Below are positions 26,371-36,124 of a stretch of 64,000 bases of DNA, piece after piece (position 1 is the first letter of the stretch; the number at the start of each line of letters is the position of its first letter). Both the position numbers and the translations under genes were made by a program. This DNA is from Clostridium culturomicium (GTDB taxonomy: Bacteria; Bacillota; Clostridia; Clostridiales; Clostridiaceae): NCBI RefSeq assembly GCF_000821305.1, contig NZ_CCXK01000015.1, forward strand, positions 456,679-520,678. The letters run 5' to 3'. The notes beneath the pieces are model-generated. The model searched no databases, was not told the DNA's origin, and worked only from the letters and a program-made list of their open reading frames with translations.

Positions 26371-26659
26371 AAAGATTACCTCCCTCAGACAAGAGTACTT
26401 CGCTATTATATATTAAGTCATATTTAATGTCAAACTAGCACTCCAATCGTCAACACATTGAACTATATGCATAGTAATGCATATTATAAAAAATATAAAA
26501 TGATAGCTATCAGAAATTATCAATATGGTTTCTAGGTTTATTAAGGTGATAATCGCTTATTTGTAATATACATATGCATTTTATAGCTCAATTATTCTAT
26601 CTTTTATTTGATAAATCTTCAGGTGTTATAGTAGTTACATTTTAGATTATATACTATTT
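26371..26659. other. AT-rich non-coding stretch
   Basis: About 290 bases between the tatD-like and YabE-like genes. Apart from the YabE ribosome site and short imperfect palindromes such as TATGCATAGTAATGCATA, I see nothing I can assign. Confidence 0.5.
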
Positions 26660-27421
26660 TTAAATTTTAAACAAGCTTTTAGTGTTAAATATTGTAAATT
26701 CACTTATTTCATCAACAGTCAAACCTTTAATTTCAGCTATTACTTTCATTATGTATTCTATATAATCAGATTGATTTCTCTTGCCTCTATGTGGCGTTGG
26801 AGCCATGTACGGACAATCTGTTTCAACTAAAAGCCTTTCAATTGGTATATTCTTAACAACTTCCTTTATAACCTTTGAATTCTTAAAGGTAACAACACCT
26901 GTAACTCCAATATAATATCCAAGTTTAATACATTCTTTTGCAAATTCAACACTTCCTGAAAAGCAATGAACCACACCTGTAACCCCTGGATACTCCTTCA
27001 TTATTGCTAAAGTATCTCCATGGGCCTCTCTATCATGAATTATTACTGGAAGGTTATATTGTTTAGCTATTTCCATTTGAGTTCTAAACACCTGTTTTTG
27101 AACTTCCTTCGGTGGATTCTCTTCCCAATAATAATCTAATCCAATCTCACCTACTGCAACTATTTTTTTAGCTTCTGAAAGCTCTTCTATTCTTCTTTTT
27201 ACACTTTCATTAAACTCATCTGCATTTTCAGGATGAATTCCAGCCGCCGCATGTACAAAGTCATACTCCTGCGAAAGCTTTACTGACATTTCTAGTCCCT
27301 CTAAACTTGAACCACAGTTAATAATTCCAACAACTCCATTGTTCTTTAGTGACTTCAATAATTCTGCTCTATCTTCATTAAATTGTTCATCATCATAATG
27401 TGCGTGTGAATCAAATATCAT
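26660..27421 (-). CDS. TatD family hydrolase
   Basis: A TIM-barrel metal-dependent hydrolase of about 253 residues (YabD/TatD family), with DNase or deoxynucleotide-editing activity reported for relatives. Metal ligands are visible in DSHAHYDDEQF, VGEIGLDYYW, IIHDREAHGD, VHCFSGS and ETDCPYMAP. The frame opens upstream at 27463, but the ATG at 27421 follows GGAGAA and starts the family-typical MIFDSHAHY, so I use it. It lies downstream of metG, separated by a terminator. TatD next to metG is a common pairing in Firmicutes. Confidence 0.93.
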   Translation of the reverse strand: MIFDSHAHYDDEQFNEDRAELLKSLKNNGVVGIINCGSSLEGLEMSVKLSQEYDFVHAAAGIHPENADEFNESVKRRIEELSEAKKIVAVGEIGLDYYWEENPPKEVQKQVFRTQMEIAKQYNLPVIIHDREAHGDTLAIMKEYPGVTGVVHCFSGSVEFAKECIKLGYYIGVTGVVTFKNSKVIKEVVKNIPIERLLVETDCPYMAPTPHRGKRNQSDYIEYIMKVIAEIKGLTVDEISEFTIFNTKSLFKI

Positions 27422-27487
27422 AATCATTCTCCATTCTTCTTTATATGTTAAATATTTTACCACATACTATAAATTTTACCCACAAAA

Positions 27488-27515
27488 AAGGTTCATCATA
27501 AACTTTATGATGAAC
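27488..27515 (-). terminator. Rho-independent terminator after metG
   Basis: Arms GGGTTCATCATAAA and TTTATGATGAACC with a following T-run in the minus direction, just after the metG stop. Confidence 0.85.
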
Positions 27516-27530
27516 CCTTGTATTCTTTTT

Positions 27531-29471
27531 TTATCTCACTATTGAACCTGACTCAATTTCGCCAGGATCTGCTACAAATAATTTAGAATCATCATCTGTC
27601 GCAGCACATAAAATCATTCCTTGTGACAATTCGCCCCTTAAAGTTACAGGCTTAAGGTTTGCTACAAGAACAACATTTTTACCTACTAACTCTTCTGGCT
27701 TGTAGTGCATTGCAATTCCTGATATAACCTGACGAACTTCTCCACCTAAGTCAACTTTAAGTTTTAAAAGTTTCTTAGCCTTTTTAACTGGCTCGCACTC
27801 TAAAACTTTAACTACTCTTAAATCAATTTTCTCGAAATCGTCTATAGTTATTTCTTCTTTGATTGGAGTAATCTCTCTCTTTGCCTCTGCCTTTTCTTGC
27901 TCTGCTTTTCTTTTTTCTATTTCAGCAACTATAGCTTCAACATCTAATCTTGGGAATATAGCTGCACCTCTGTTAACCTTAGTTCCGGCTACAGTTCCAT
28001 CAAATGAATTTAAGCTTTCTAAATCTGTTTTTGAAATATTAAGCTGCTCATTTATTTTTACACTTGTTTCTGGTAAGAAAGGTACAAGTAAGCTTGATAC
28101 AAATCTTATGCTTTCACATAAGTTGTAAAGCACTGTAGCAAGTCTGTCCTTTTGAGTTTCATCTTTTCCAAGAACCCAAGGAGTTGTTTCATCTATATAT
28201 TTATTTGTTCTTCTAATTAAGTTCCAGATCTGATCTAAAGCATCTGCAATTCTTAAGTGCTCCATTTTATCTGCTACTTTTTTAGGTGTTGCAAGTGCTA
28301 ATGAAATAAGCTCTTCATCAACAGCTTCCTTAACCACTGGTGCTGGAATTACTCCCTCAAAATACTTTTCAACCATTGTAACTGTTCTAGAAACAAGGTT
28401 TCCTAAAGTATTAGCAAGGTCTGAATTGATTCTTTCTGCAACAAGCTCCCAAGTTATCACACCATCATTGTCAAATGGCATTTCGTGAAGGACAAAGTAA
28501 CGAACTGCATCAACACCAAAGAATTCTACTAAATCATCAGCATATATAACATTCCCCTTTGATTTACTCATCTTTCCATCACCTTGTAAAAGCCATGGGT
28601 GACCAAAGATTTGCTTTGGTAGCGGAATATCAAGGGCCATTAACATTATTGGCCAGTAAATTGTGTGGAAACGAAGAATATCCTTACCAATTAAGTGTAA
28701 ATCAGCTGGCCAGAACTTTGTATAAAGCTCAGAATGGTCTCCATCTAAATCATATCCAAGTCCTGTTATATAGTTTGAAAGGGCATCAAGCCATACATAT
28801 ACAACATGCTTATCATCAAAATCTACTGGTATACCCCATTTAAATGATGTTCTTGATACACATAAATCTTGTAATCCTGGTAATAAGAAGTTATTCATCA
28901 TCTCATTTTTACGAGATTCAGGCTGAATGAATTCTGGATGAGTATTTATATGCTCGATTAATCTATCAGTATACTTGCTAAGCTTTAAGAAGTAAGCTTC
29001 CTCCTTAGCTGGCTCAACTTCTCTTCCGCAATCTGGACATTTTCCATCAACTAATTGAGATGCTGTGAAGAAAGACTCACATGGTGTACAATACATTCCT
29101 TCATAATGACCTTTATATATATCTCCTTGCTCATAAAGCTTCTTGAAGATTTTTTGAACCTGCTTTTCATGATATTCATCAGTTGTTCTAACAAATTTAT
29201 CATAAGATGTATTCATTAAATCCCAGATTCCTTTAATCTGTCCTGCTACTCCATCAACAAATTCCTGTGGTGTAATATTAGCCTCTTGAGCCTTTAACTC
29301 AATTTTTTGACCATGCTCATCTGTTCCTGTTTGGAACTGAACATCGTATCCTTGTAATCTTTTAAATCTTGCTATACTATCAGCTAAAACTATTTCATAA
29401 GTATTCCCAATATGCGGTTTACCTGAAGTATATGCGATTGCAGTAGTAATATAATATGGTTTCTTTGACAT
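27531..29471 (-). CDS. metG: Methionyl-tRNA synthetase
   Basis: A 646-residue class I synthetase charging tRNA-Met. The HIGH motif is in SGKPHIGNTYE (about 15-25), a zinc knuckle is CTPCESFF with CPDCGRE (about 127-151), and the KMSKS motif is GKMSKSKGN. The C-terminal 110 residues (ITIDDFEKIDLRVVKVLECE) form the EMAP-II-like tRNA-binding dimerisation domain. GAGGAGG precedes the ATG. It is controlled by a Met T-box leader and followed by tatD, as in the Bacillus metS region. Confidence 0.96.
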   Translation of the reverse strand: MSKKPYYITTAIAYTSGKPHIGNTYEIVLADSIARFKRLQGYDVQFQTGTDEHGQKIELKAQEANITPQEFVDGVAGQIKGIWDLMNTSYDKFVRTTDEYHEKQVQKIFKKLYEQGDIYKGHYEGMYCTPCESFFTASQLVDGKCPDCGREVEPAKEEAYFLKLSKYTDRLIEHINTHPEFIQPESRKNEMMNNFLLPGLQDLCVSRTSFKWGIPVDFDDKHVVYVWLDALSNYITGLGYDLDGDHSELYTKFWPADLHLIGKDILRFHTIYWPIMLMALDIPLPKQIFGHPWLLQGDGKMSKSKGNVIYADDLVEFFGVDAVRYFVLHEMPFDNDGVITWELVAERINSDLANTLGNLVSRTVTMVEKYFEGVIPAPVVKEAVDEELISLALATPKKVADKMEHLRIADALDQIWNLIRRTNKYIDETTPWVLGKDETQKDRLATVLYNLCESIRFVSSLLVPFLPETSVKINEQLNISKTDLESLNSFDGTVAGTKVNRGAAIFPRLDVEAIVAEIEKRKAEQEKAEAKREITPIKEEITIDDFEKIDLRVVKVLECEPVKKAKKLLKLKVDLGGEVRQVISGIAMHYKPEELVGKNVVLVANLKPVTLRGELSQGMILCAATDDDSKLFVADPGEIESGSIVR

Positions 29472-29520
29472 ATATTTTCCTCCTCTAGTTCTATCTAAAT
29501 TTATAAAAATTATCTAATTA

Positions 29521-29805
29521 AAAATAAAAAGCCTCTATGTAGAATATGTTCTACATAGAGGCGTTATATACGCGTTACCACTCTAATTTATACCTTTCTC
29601 ACGAAAAATACCTTAATAAGTAACTCCATCCAATGGATTTTTATTACTTTGTCATGTAAGGGTGACTGCCCTATCTTCCTAGGCTTAAGCTTCAGAAAAT
29701 CTGCTCCAAGACCATATTCCTAAGCTTCCTTAACGCTAGCTTTCACCTTTTCTAGCTCTCTGTAGAAAATTCCCCTCAGTACTCTTCTTTTCATAGCATT
29801 ATTAA
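29521..29805 (-). promoter_or_regulatory. T-box leader of metG (Met specifier)
   Basis: On the minus strand, Stem I shows an AGAGAGCT motif and GGTGAAAGC, and the specifier candidate is ATG at 29713-29715 (in GGAATATGGTCTTGGAGC), matching methionine. The conserved T-box TTAGAGTGGTAACGCG lies near 29570-29585. It is followed by a very strong terminator with arms GCCTCTATGTAGAA and TTCTACATAGAGGC and a T-run (29524-29562). Uncharged tRNA-Met should trigger antitermination. Confidence 0.93.
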
Positions 29806-29816
29806 AATTTAAAATT

Positions 29817-29939
29817 GAAGCTCCTCCTCATATTCATTCGGTGGAATGCTCAAAGAGTAAGTTCCTATAACCAAATCATAAATTTGGACATTCACTTAAC
29901 TCCCACTATCTAAATCAAAGATTTAGAGTGTCACTTAAA
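29817..29939 (-). repeat. Dispersed structured repeat, copy C plus partial copy
   Basis: On the minus strand, 29900-29939 reads TTTAAGTGACACTCTAAATC and on to GATTTAG; 29817-29899 is a fuller copy with CCAAATTTATGATTTGG, GGAACTTACTC and a closing GAGGAGGAGCTTC. It lies between the likely metG promoter (-35 TTGACA at 29962-29967) and the T-box, so it is probably transcribed as part of the leader. Confidence 0.6.
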
Positions 29940-30173
29940 TAATAATACTATAGCTATAATATGTCAACGATATAATCTTATTGCCATAATAAAATATTTT
30001 ATTAACACTTTATTTTTCATTCCACACCTATTTTTTTACTCAAATATGAATTATGATTATATATGTGGTATTTGTATTAAATTACATTTATTTAAATATA
30101 AACCATGAATATTCGATATTTATCACTTTATATGATATATCATTATACTTTTTCTTAAGGAGGGGAATCAATT

Positions 30174-31553
30174 TTGGAATTTATAAGAAATAATCTATCT
30201 TTAAATAAATCTACTGTAAAAGATGTATTAAAACTATCATTACCAGCAGTTGTTGAAATGATGTTATATACTATGATTTGGACTGTAGATACCATGATGA
30301 TCGGACAATATGGTGGTGATTTGGCAGTTAGTACTGTGGGAATATCCTGCGAAGTTATCTACACCTTCACAAATATCCTTGTTGCTCAAAGCTTATCTGT
30401 TGGTATTACCTCTATAGTTGCAAGACGATATGGAGCTAAGGAATATAATATCGCCGAAGAATATGCAACCATTGGTGTTGGATTAGGTGCTATCGTCAGC
30501 TTTATAACTACTATTTTTATTTTTTTCTTCAGCAAGAAATTATTAATAATAGCAGGTGCTGAGCCAAGCATCATAAGCCTTGGAAAAGTATATATCAACA
30601 TTGTTTGTATTGGACTTCCTTTTAATATGCTTAGCAGTATGTTGGCAGCTGTAAACCGATCTTATGGAAATACAAAGACACCTATGTTGGTATCAATTGT
30701 AATGCTTATTGTAAATCTAACTCTAGATGCAATCCTGATTTTTGGTTTGTTCGGCTTTCCCGAATTAGGTGTAGCTGGTGCAGCTCTAGCCACAACTATT
30801 GCCAACATAGCTGGTTTTACTTATTCAGCTATCTATACTTATAAAAAATCAAAAATAAAAATTCATGCTAAATACTTAAAAAAGCTTTGTGGTTTCAAAC
30901 TTAAAGATATAACCTTATTATCTATTCCAGCCGGCATGCAGGAGGCTGCATACAGTATCGCACGCCTATTAACCAGCATGATGATTATGCATCTTGGTAC
31001 AGTCGCCTTTGCAGCAAATCAAATAACCCTGACCCTTGAGAATATTTCCTTCATGCCTGGATGGGGATTTGCCGTAGCTGCAACGACACTAGTCGGAAAC
31101 AAGGTTGGAGAAGGAGATTATAAAAAAGCACGTGAATATGGAAGAACTGCTGGTATTCTTGGTCTGAGTGTTATGCTTGTGTTTACTTTGTTATTTCTGA
31201 TTTTCCCAACACAACTTATTAGGATGTTTATAAGTGGTGAAAGCACAGAAGTAATCACTCTTGGAGCCGCTTGTCTTATGATTGCTGCCGCAGAGCAGCC
31301 AATGATTGCAATTTCAATGATTGTTGGAGGTATTTTTAAAGGGTATGGTAATACTAAAACTCCATTTAAAATAGCCTTTCTTACCTCTTGGCTTATAAGA
31401 CTACCTTTAGTATTTATCTTCATATATATCCTTGAATCACCGATTACAACCTTCTGGTTTATCTGCCTAATTCAATGGACTGTAGACGGAAGCTTACTTT
31501 ATATTTTCTATAATAAAAAATTAAAACCTATCAATAACGAAAACATACTTTAA
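30174..31553 (+). CDS. MATE-family multidrug/sodium antiporter
   Basis: A 459-residue integral membrane protein with about twelve hydrophobic helices in two homologous halves. The MATE signature appears as LPAVVEMMLYTMIWTVDTMM in helix 1 and again in the second half as IPAGMQEAAYSIARLLTSMM. It exports drugs or metabolites using an ion gradient. The start is TTG, seven bases after AAGGAGGGG. It is a single gene with its own terminator, convergent with spmB. The substrate cannot be predicted. Confidence 0.9.
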   Translation: MEFIRNNLSLNKSTVKDVLKLSLPAVVEMMLYTMIWTVDTMMIGQYGGDLAVSTVGISCEVIYTFTNILVAQSLSVGITSIVARRYGAKEYNIAEEYATIGVGLGAIVSFITTIFIFFFSKKLLIIAGAEPSIISLGKVYINIVCIGLPFNMLSSMLAAVNRSYGNTKTPMLVSIVMLIVNLTLDAILIFGLFGFPELGVAGAALATTIANIAGFTYSAIYTYKKSKIKIHAKYLKKLCGFKLKDITLLSIPAGMQEAAYSIARLLTSMMIMHLGTVAFAANQITLTLENISFMPGWGFAVAATTLVGNKVGEGDYKKAREYGRTAGILGLSVMLVFTLLFLIFPTQLIRMFISGESTEVITLGAACLMIAAAEQPMIAISMIVGGIFKGYGNTKTPFKIAFLTSWLIRLPLVFIFIYILESPITTFWFICLIQWTVDGSLLYIFYNKKLKPINNENIL

Positions 31554-31558
31554 AAACT

Positions 31559-31589
31559 AAGGAGCTTAAGCATCAGCTTAAGCTCCTTT
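31559..31589. terminator. Bidirectional hairpin terminator
   Basis: Arms AGGAGCTTAAGC and GCTTAAGCTCCT with ATCA loop and T-run on the plus strand, between the MATE gene and spmB. Confidence 0.85.
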
Positions 31590-32119
31590 TATCTAATTAA
31601 AAATGCCGCTAAATTTACTGCAATCAGAACTGCACATAAATCTACTATTAAAGCTACCCATAAGCTATGTCTAATTTTTTTAATTCCAACAGCACCAAAA
31701 TATACTGTTAGAGTATAAAAAATTGTTTCTGTACCTCCCATAATAATTGAAGACAAAAATCCTAAATATGAATCTGGACCATAACTTTTAACTAAATCTG
31801 TAAAGACTCCTACTGCACCACTTCCTGATAAAGGCTTTATTAACACTAATGGAACTATTTCCGGAGGTATTCCAACTAAATTCACACCTGGTTTTACTAA
31901 TTTAATAAAATAATCCATTGCTCCAGATGCCTTAAAGCAGTTCACCGCTATAAGCATAGCTAATAAATATGGAAAAATCCTAAGACACACACTCATTCCA
32001 TCCTTTGCACCTTCAATAAAGCACTCGTACACCTTTACTTTTTTTATTATCCCATACAATACTACTGCACCTATAATTATTGGAATTATTCCCTTTAATA
32101 TATAACTAAATATACCCAT
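31589..32119 (-). CDS. spmB: Spore maturation protein B
   Basis: A 176-residue membrane protein with four to five helices of the nucleoside-recognition (Gate) domain family. Hallmarks are FIEGAKDGMSVCLRIFPYLLA and VPLVLIKPLSGSGAVGVFTD. With SpmA it is needed for full dehydration of the spore core and so heat resistance. AGGAGGAG precedes the ATG, which is 12 bases after the spmA stop, so the two genes form an operon. It would be expressed in the sporulating cell. Confidence 0.93.
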   Translation of the reverse strand: MGIFSYILKGIIPIIIGAVVLYGIIKKVKVYECFIEGAKDGMSVCLRIFPYLLAMLIAVNCFKASGAMDYFIKLVKPGVNLVGIPPEIVPLVLIKPLSGSGAVGVFTDLVKSYGPDSYLGFLSSIIMGGTETIFYTLTVYFGAVGIKKIRHSLWVALIVDLCAVLIAVNLAAFLIR

Positions 32120-32131
32120 AGCCTTCTCCTC

Positions 32132-32743
32132 CTAAAAATGCTTTTGTAACAGCTTACATAAGGTTATACCTATTACTGAAGCTGAAGTAGTTACACATAA
32201 TGCTGGCAATATTATTGCTCCTGGATTTGCTGACCCAACAGCTGCTCTAATTGAAACTACTGTAGTTGGTACAAATTGAATACATGCTGCATTTAATATT
32301 AAAAATAAAACCATATCATTACTTGCCTTTTCCTTATGACCGTTTAATCTATCCATTTCCTCCATAGCTTTAATTCCAAAAGGTGTTGCCGCATTTGATA
32401 AACCAAACATATTTGCAGTAATATTCATTACAATTGCACCTAAAGCTTTATCATCCTGACCAGCCTCCTTAAAAATCAACCTAAGCACTGGCTTCAATCC
32501 CTTTGCTAATTTATCTGTTAACCCGCTTTTCTCAGCAATTTTCATTACGCCACACCAAAGACACATCATCCCGAGTAATTGAACAATTAACTGTACAGTA
32601 TCCTCAGTTGTTGTAACAATAGTCTTAGATAAAAGTTCACCATTACCAGATGCTAGTCCAAAAACTATTCCTATAAATAAAATTCCAAACCATATAACAT
32701 TAATCATTCCAAGTACCCCCCATAAAACTTTATTACTATTCAA
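32132..32743 (-). CDS. spmA: Spore maturation protein A
   Basis: A 203-residue Gate-domain membrane protein, partner of SpmB in spore-core dehydration. Recognisable segments are LMCLWCGVMKIAEKSGL, MNITANMFGLSNAATPFGIK and LILNAACIQFVPTTVVSIRA. The frame begins at a TTG (32743) with no strong ribosome site upstream, so the start is uncertain by several codons, although the N-terminal helix MINVIWFGILFIG fits the family length. It is first in the spmA-spmB operon. Confidence 0.93.
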   Translation of the reverse strand: MNSNKVLWGVLGMINVIWFGILFIGIVFGLASGNGELLSKTIVTTTEDTVQLIVQLLGMMCLWCGVMKIAEKSGLTDKLAKGLKPVLRLIFKEAGQDDKALGAIVMNITANMFGLSNAATPFGIKAMEEMDRLNGHKEKASNDMVLFLILNAACIQFVPTTVVSIRAAVGSANPGAIILPALCVTTSASVIGITLCKLLQKHF

Positions 32744-32907
32744 TTTAATATGATAATACCCATTAATATTATTCGTTTCTAAACCATGTATATGAGGAAT
32801 ACTTGTCCATTATTTAATTTTAAAGAAATTTGTTTAATTCATATTTTTAATTATAAAATTTTCCTTTTGGGAAATACTATAAAAAACAACATAAGGAGGA
32901 TATGTGC

Positions 32908-33114
32908 GTGGATTTAAATAAAATTATTGAAATGAAAAATCAAAGTCCTGGAGCCACTGCTACTTATAACAATAGAGAAATTTTTATAAGAAAAATCTAT
33001 GATAACAGTGGTTTAGTCGAAGTAGTTGATTTAATTAATGGTGATGTTTATACCCTTCATAGCAGCAAAATTGATGCACCACTTCCAAATTCCGCTTCAC
33101 ACAGCTTTCAATAA
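32908..33114 (+). CDS. Small uncharacterised protein (68 residues)
   Basis: A short cytoplasmic protein. The strong AAGGAGG site lies 8 bases before a GTG (32908) and only two before an in-frame ATG (32902), so GTG is preferred. The product has a DLNKIIEMKNQSPGATA opening, then FIRKIYDNSGLVEVVDLING, which looks like a small SH3-like beta fold similar in style to H-NS-silent DUF-type regulators; I do not recognise it. It stands alone upstream of another small gene, 98 bases away. Confidence 0.6.
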   Translation: MDLNKIIEMKNQSPGATATYNNREIFIRKIYDNSGLVEVVDLINGDVYTLHSSKIDAPLPNSASHSFQ

Positions 33115-33212
33115 ACCCTTCTTTAAAAACATATTTGGGTTGAATTTAAATCTTCTCAATGATAACATTTAAGATAGAAGTAAATAGAATTTAATTTAAA
33201 AGGAGATTTTTT

Positions 33213-33398
33213 ATGAACGAAAGCAACTTAAAGCAAGCGCAAAAGGAAATTGATGAAGCCCTTTCTACTATTGAGAAGTTAGAAGAAACTATCCAAACAG
33301 ACTCTATATCTGATGAGATAATTAAAGAAAACTTTTTATCTCTATCAAATAAGGTTCGTGAAATAGAAGCAGTTCTAAAAAATGAAGGTATTTTATAG
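33213..33398 (+). CDS. Small helical protein (61 residues)
   Basis: A 61-residue, acidic, predicted coiled-coil protein (KQAQKEIDEALSTIEKLEET, then NFLSLSNKVREIEAVLKNEG). AAAGGAG precedes the ATG at good spacing. No Cys, signal or membrane segment. It is followed by a terminator. Unknown function; it may belong to the same transcript as the small gene upstream. Confidence 0.55.
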   Translation: MNESNLKQAQKEIDEALSTIEKLEETIQTDSISDEIIKENFLSLSNKVREIEAVLKNEGIL

Positions 33399-33416
33399 TC
33401 TAATTGTTTACATAAA

Positions 33417-33454
33417 AGAAGCACAACTACATCAAATTGTAGTTGTGCTTCTTA
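33417..33454. terminator. Bidirectional hairpin terminator
   Basis: Perfect 16-base arms AAGAAGCACAACTACA and TGTAGTTGTGCTTCTT, between the small helical gene and pepA. Confidence 0.9.
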
Positions 33455-33456
33455 TT

Positions 33457-34935
33457 TTAATCTATTTTTGCTAATTCATATAAAAGTCTTGAACCGATAC
33501 CCGTTGCACCTTTTGTAAAATATTCTTTATTAGGAGTTCCCTCTGAAAAAGCAGTTGCTGCAATATCAAGATGAACCCATGGCTTTTCTTCCACAAACTC
33601 TCCAACAAATAGTCCAGCAGTTATTGCTCCACCACCAACAGGTGCAGTAATATTAGCTAAATCAGCATTATTTCCCTTTAGCAAGGCTTTATACTCATCA
33701 AAAGCTGGGAATCTCCATACCTTCTCGTCACATTTTTTAGAAGCTGCCTCCAGTTTACTGTAAAGCTCATCATTATTCGAAACAACTCCAGTTACTACAT
33801 TACCTAAAGCTCCACCTACAGCTCCTGTGAGTGTTGCTATATCAATAATTTTAGATGCGCCCTCTCTTCTGATGATATAGGTTACTGCATCAGCTAGAGT
33901 TAATCTTCCTTCAGCATCTGTATTAAGAATCTCTATTGTCTTGCCATTCATAGTGTTTATAATATCACCTGGTCTATATGCTGTTCCTGAAATTAAATTT
34001 TCGCAGGCTGCGACCACTGCAACAACATTTTTCTTTATCTTCATTTTAGCAATGGAGGACATAGCTCCAATTACAGCTCCGGCACCACCCATATCAGTTT
34101 TCATCTGCCACACTGTAGGTGCAGTTTTAAGGCAATATCCACCAGCATCAAAAGTTAACCCCTTTCCTACAAACCCTAATATGTTATTTTTATCTTCTGG
34201 ATTTCCCATATACCTCATAACTATTAGCTTAGGCTCATTAGCAGAGCCTTTACCTACAGAAATAAAAGCCTCCATCTCTAAGTTTTCTATTTCTTTTCTA
34301 TCAAAGATTTCTACTTCAAATCCACAATTTTTTCCTACTGTTACTGTTCTTTCTGCAAGCTCTGCTGGAGTTAAAATATTAGCTGGCTCATTAACTAGCT
34401 CTCTCGCTAACAAGTTTCCTTCTGCAATAGCATGTCCTTCCTTAACATTGTCCATTAATACATTTATATCCGCTTCATTATTTACTACAAGAGTTACTTC
34501 CTTCAACACTTCTGATACTTTTTCACTCTTATATTTATCAAATCTATAAGCAGACATTAATATAGCTTCAGTCATTGCCTTTATTAATTCAGGAGTATTA
34601 CTAGTAAATTGATCTATATACATGGCTACATTTGTAATTTTTTGTGCTGTTATTTCCTTCATAACCTTAGCACTCACATTTCTTATTAAATCTATACTGA
34701 GATGTTTATATTCCCCTAATCCAATAAGAATACTTTTTACAACACGATTATTTTCTACATTAGTCAATGTATATATTTCATTCTTTTTTCCACTAAAATG
34801 CTTTTCTTCCTTAAGGCACCTTAAAATCTCTTTTAAACCATCGCAAGACGTAGTTTCCGTATCTTCAAACACCATAACTACTTTCGAAATATTTGCACCT
34901 TCTACGTCTTTATACCTTTGTAATTTTATTTTCAT
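33457..34935 (-). CDS. pepA: Leucyl aminopeptidase (M17 family)
   Basis: A 492-residue M17 metallo-aminopeptidase. The catalytic C-terminal half has GKGLTFDAGGYCLKT, MKTDMGGAGAVIGAM and the family signature NTDAEGRLTLADA, containing the two-metal ligands and the catalytic Lys/Arg. The N-terminal 150 residues form the Rossmann-like M17 N domain. Cytosolic hexamers release N-terminal residues from peptides. AGGTGGTG precedes the ATG. It is a single gene. Confidence 0.95.
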   Translation of the reverse strand: MKIKLQRYKDVEGANISKVVMVFEDTETTSCDGLKEILRCLKEEKHFSGKKNEIYTLTNVENNRVVKSILIGLGEYKHLSIDLIRNVSAKVMKEITAQKITNVAMYIDQFTSNTPELIKAMTEAILMSAYRFDKYKSEKVSEVLKEVTLVVNNEADINVLMDNVKEGHAIAEGNLLARELVNEPANILTPAELAERTVTVGKNCGFEVEIFDRKEIENLEMEAFISVGKGSANEPKLIVMRYMGNPEDKNNILGFVGKGLTFDAGGYCLKTAPTVWQMKTDMGGAGAVIGAMSSIAKMKIKKNVVAVVAACENLISGTAYRPGDIINTMNGKTIEILNTDAEGRLTLADAVTYIIRREGASKIIDIATLTGAVGGALGNVVTGVVSNNDELYSKLEAASKKCDEKVWRFPAFDEYKALLKGNNADLANITAPVGGGAITAGLFVGEFVEEKPWVHLDIAATAFSEGTPNKEYFTKGATGIGSRLLYELAKID

Positions 34936-35042
34936 TTCGATACACCACCTAGAATTAAATTTTCCCTCTATAATCTTTTCTAGGCTTTCATCTAAATTCC
35001 TTTAAATTAAATATAAACGTATATAAATTTAACTTAAAAATG

Positions 35043-35900
35043 TTAATCATGTTGTGGCTCTGTGAACCCTCGTCCCATTACCTCTCTCACATCAGTAACT
35101 GTTATAAAAGCCTTATCATCTACTTCTCTAACCAGCTTCTGAATTTCTACTAACTCTTCAGTTGAACAAACAATAAATAGTATATCTCTTTCTCTTCCTG
35201 TATAAACACCTTTTCCGTTAAGACTTGTAATTCCTCTATTAATATGAGTCATTAATACTTCGGAAATTTCTTGTGATTTATCAGAGATGATATGAACCCC
35301 TTTAGAGTAATTAACTCCTTCAACTAAAGTATTTACAACTTTAGATACAATAAATATTGAAATTAACGCATACATGGCCTTTTCAACACCAAAAACAAAG
35401 AGTCCAATAACAATAATACAACCATCAATGCATAATAGTATTTGATTTATAGGAACCTTTTTTAAGTAATGTTTTAATATTATTGCTAATAAATCAGTTC
35501 CCCCTGTTGATGCTGATGACCTTAAAACTAATCCAACACCTGTTCCTACAAATAATCCACCAAAAACACTTGCTATAAGTAAATCTGAATGTACTGGTGG
35601 AATAAAGCTTGTATACCAAAGAGCAACAGATACATATAAAGTGCCAAATATAGCCTTCTTGGCAAATTCCATTCCCTTAATCTTAATCCCAATAATAAAT
35701 AACGGTAAATTAACAATTATATTTGTTAACCAAAGCGGAATGCTAAATACATAATCTAATACAATAGATAATCCTGATACCCCTCCTGTAACCAATTGCT
35801 GTGGTGAATAATACACATTAATCCCTATAGCTAATATAGTTATTCCTAACATTATCATTGAATAATTCTTAACTTCATTCTTCCTTAGGATATTTCTCAT
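35043..35900 (-). CDS. YitT-family membrane protein (DUF161/DUF2179)
   Basis: A protein of about 285 residues: five hydrophobic helices (YSMIMLGITILAIGINVYY, then the Gly-rich SASTGGTDLLA segment of the YitT family) and a C-terminal soluble DUF2179 domain (GKGVYTGRERDILFIVCSTEE). The frame opens at a GTG at 35915, but AAAGGAG sits there; the ATG at 35900 is six bases after it and is the better start. Members are conserved Firmicutes membrane proteins with no agreed substrate. Confidence 0.85.
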   Translation of the reverse strand: MRNILRKNEVKNYSMIMLGITILAIGINVYYSPQQLVTGGVSGLSIVLDYVFSIPLWLTNIIVNLPLFIIGIKIKGMEFAKKAIFGTLYVSVALWYTSFIPPVHSDLLIASVFGGLFVGTGVGLVLRSSASTGGTDLLAIILKHYLKKVPINQILLCIDGCIIVIGLFVFGVEKAMYALISIFIVSKVVNTLVEGVNYSKGVHIISDKSQEISEVLMTHINRGITSLNGKGVYTGRERDILFIVCSTEELVEIQKLVREVDDKAFITVTDVREVMGRGFTEPQHD

Positions 35901-36124
35901 AGCTTCTCCTTTCACTACCTCAAAGTATGAACTTTGCTATATTTAAACTGTTTTTATAGCATAGATTTTAATCTAAAGTAAACACTAAATTTAATTATAA
36001 TATTATGCAGAATATAATTAAAGCAAATTTATATTGAATGTATGTATTTTTTGTTTAGTATGATAAAATTAAAATAAAACGCATTATACTTTTATACATT
36101 TTTTCCATATACAAGGAGATTATT

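Noticed and set aside
33941..34549. A 202-residue plus-strand frame
   Set aside because: Antisense to pepA, Phe/Ser-rich, no ribosome site; a shadow of the real gene.
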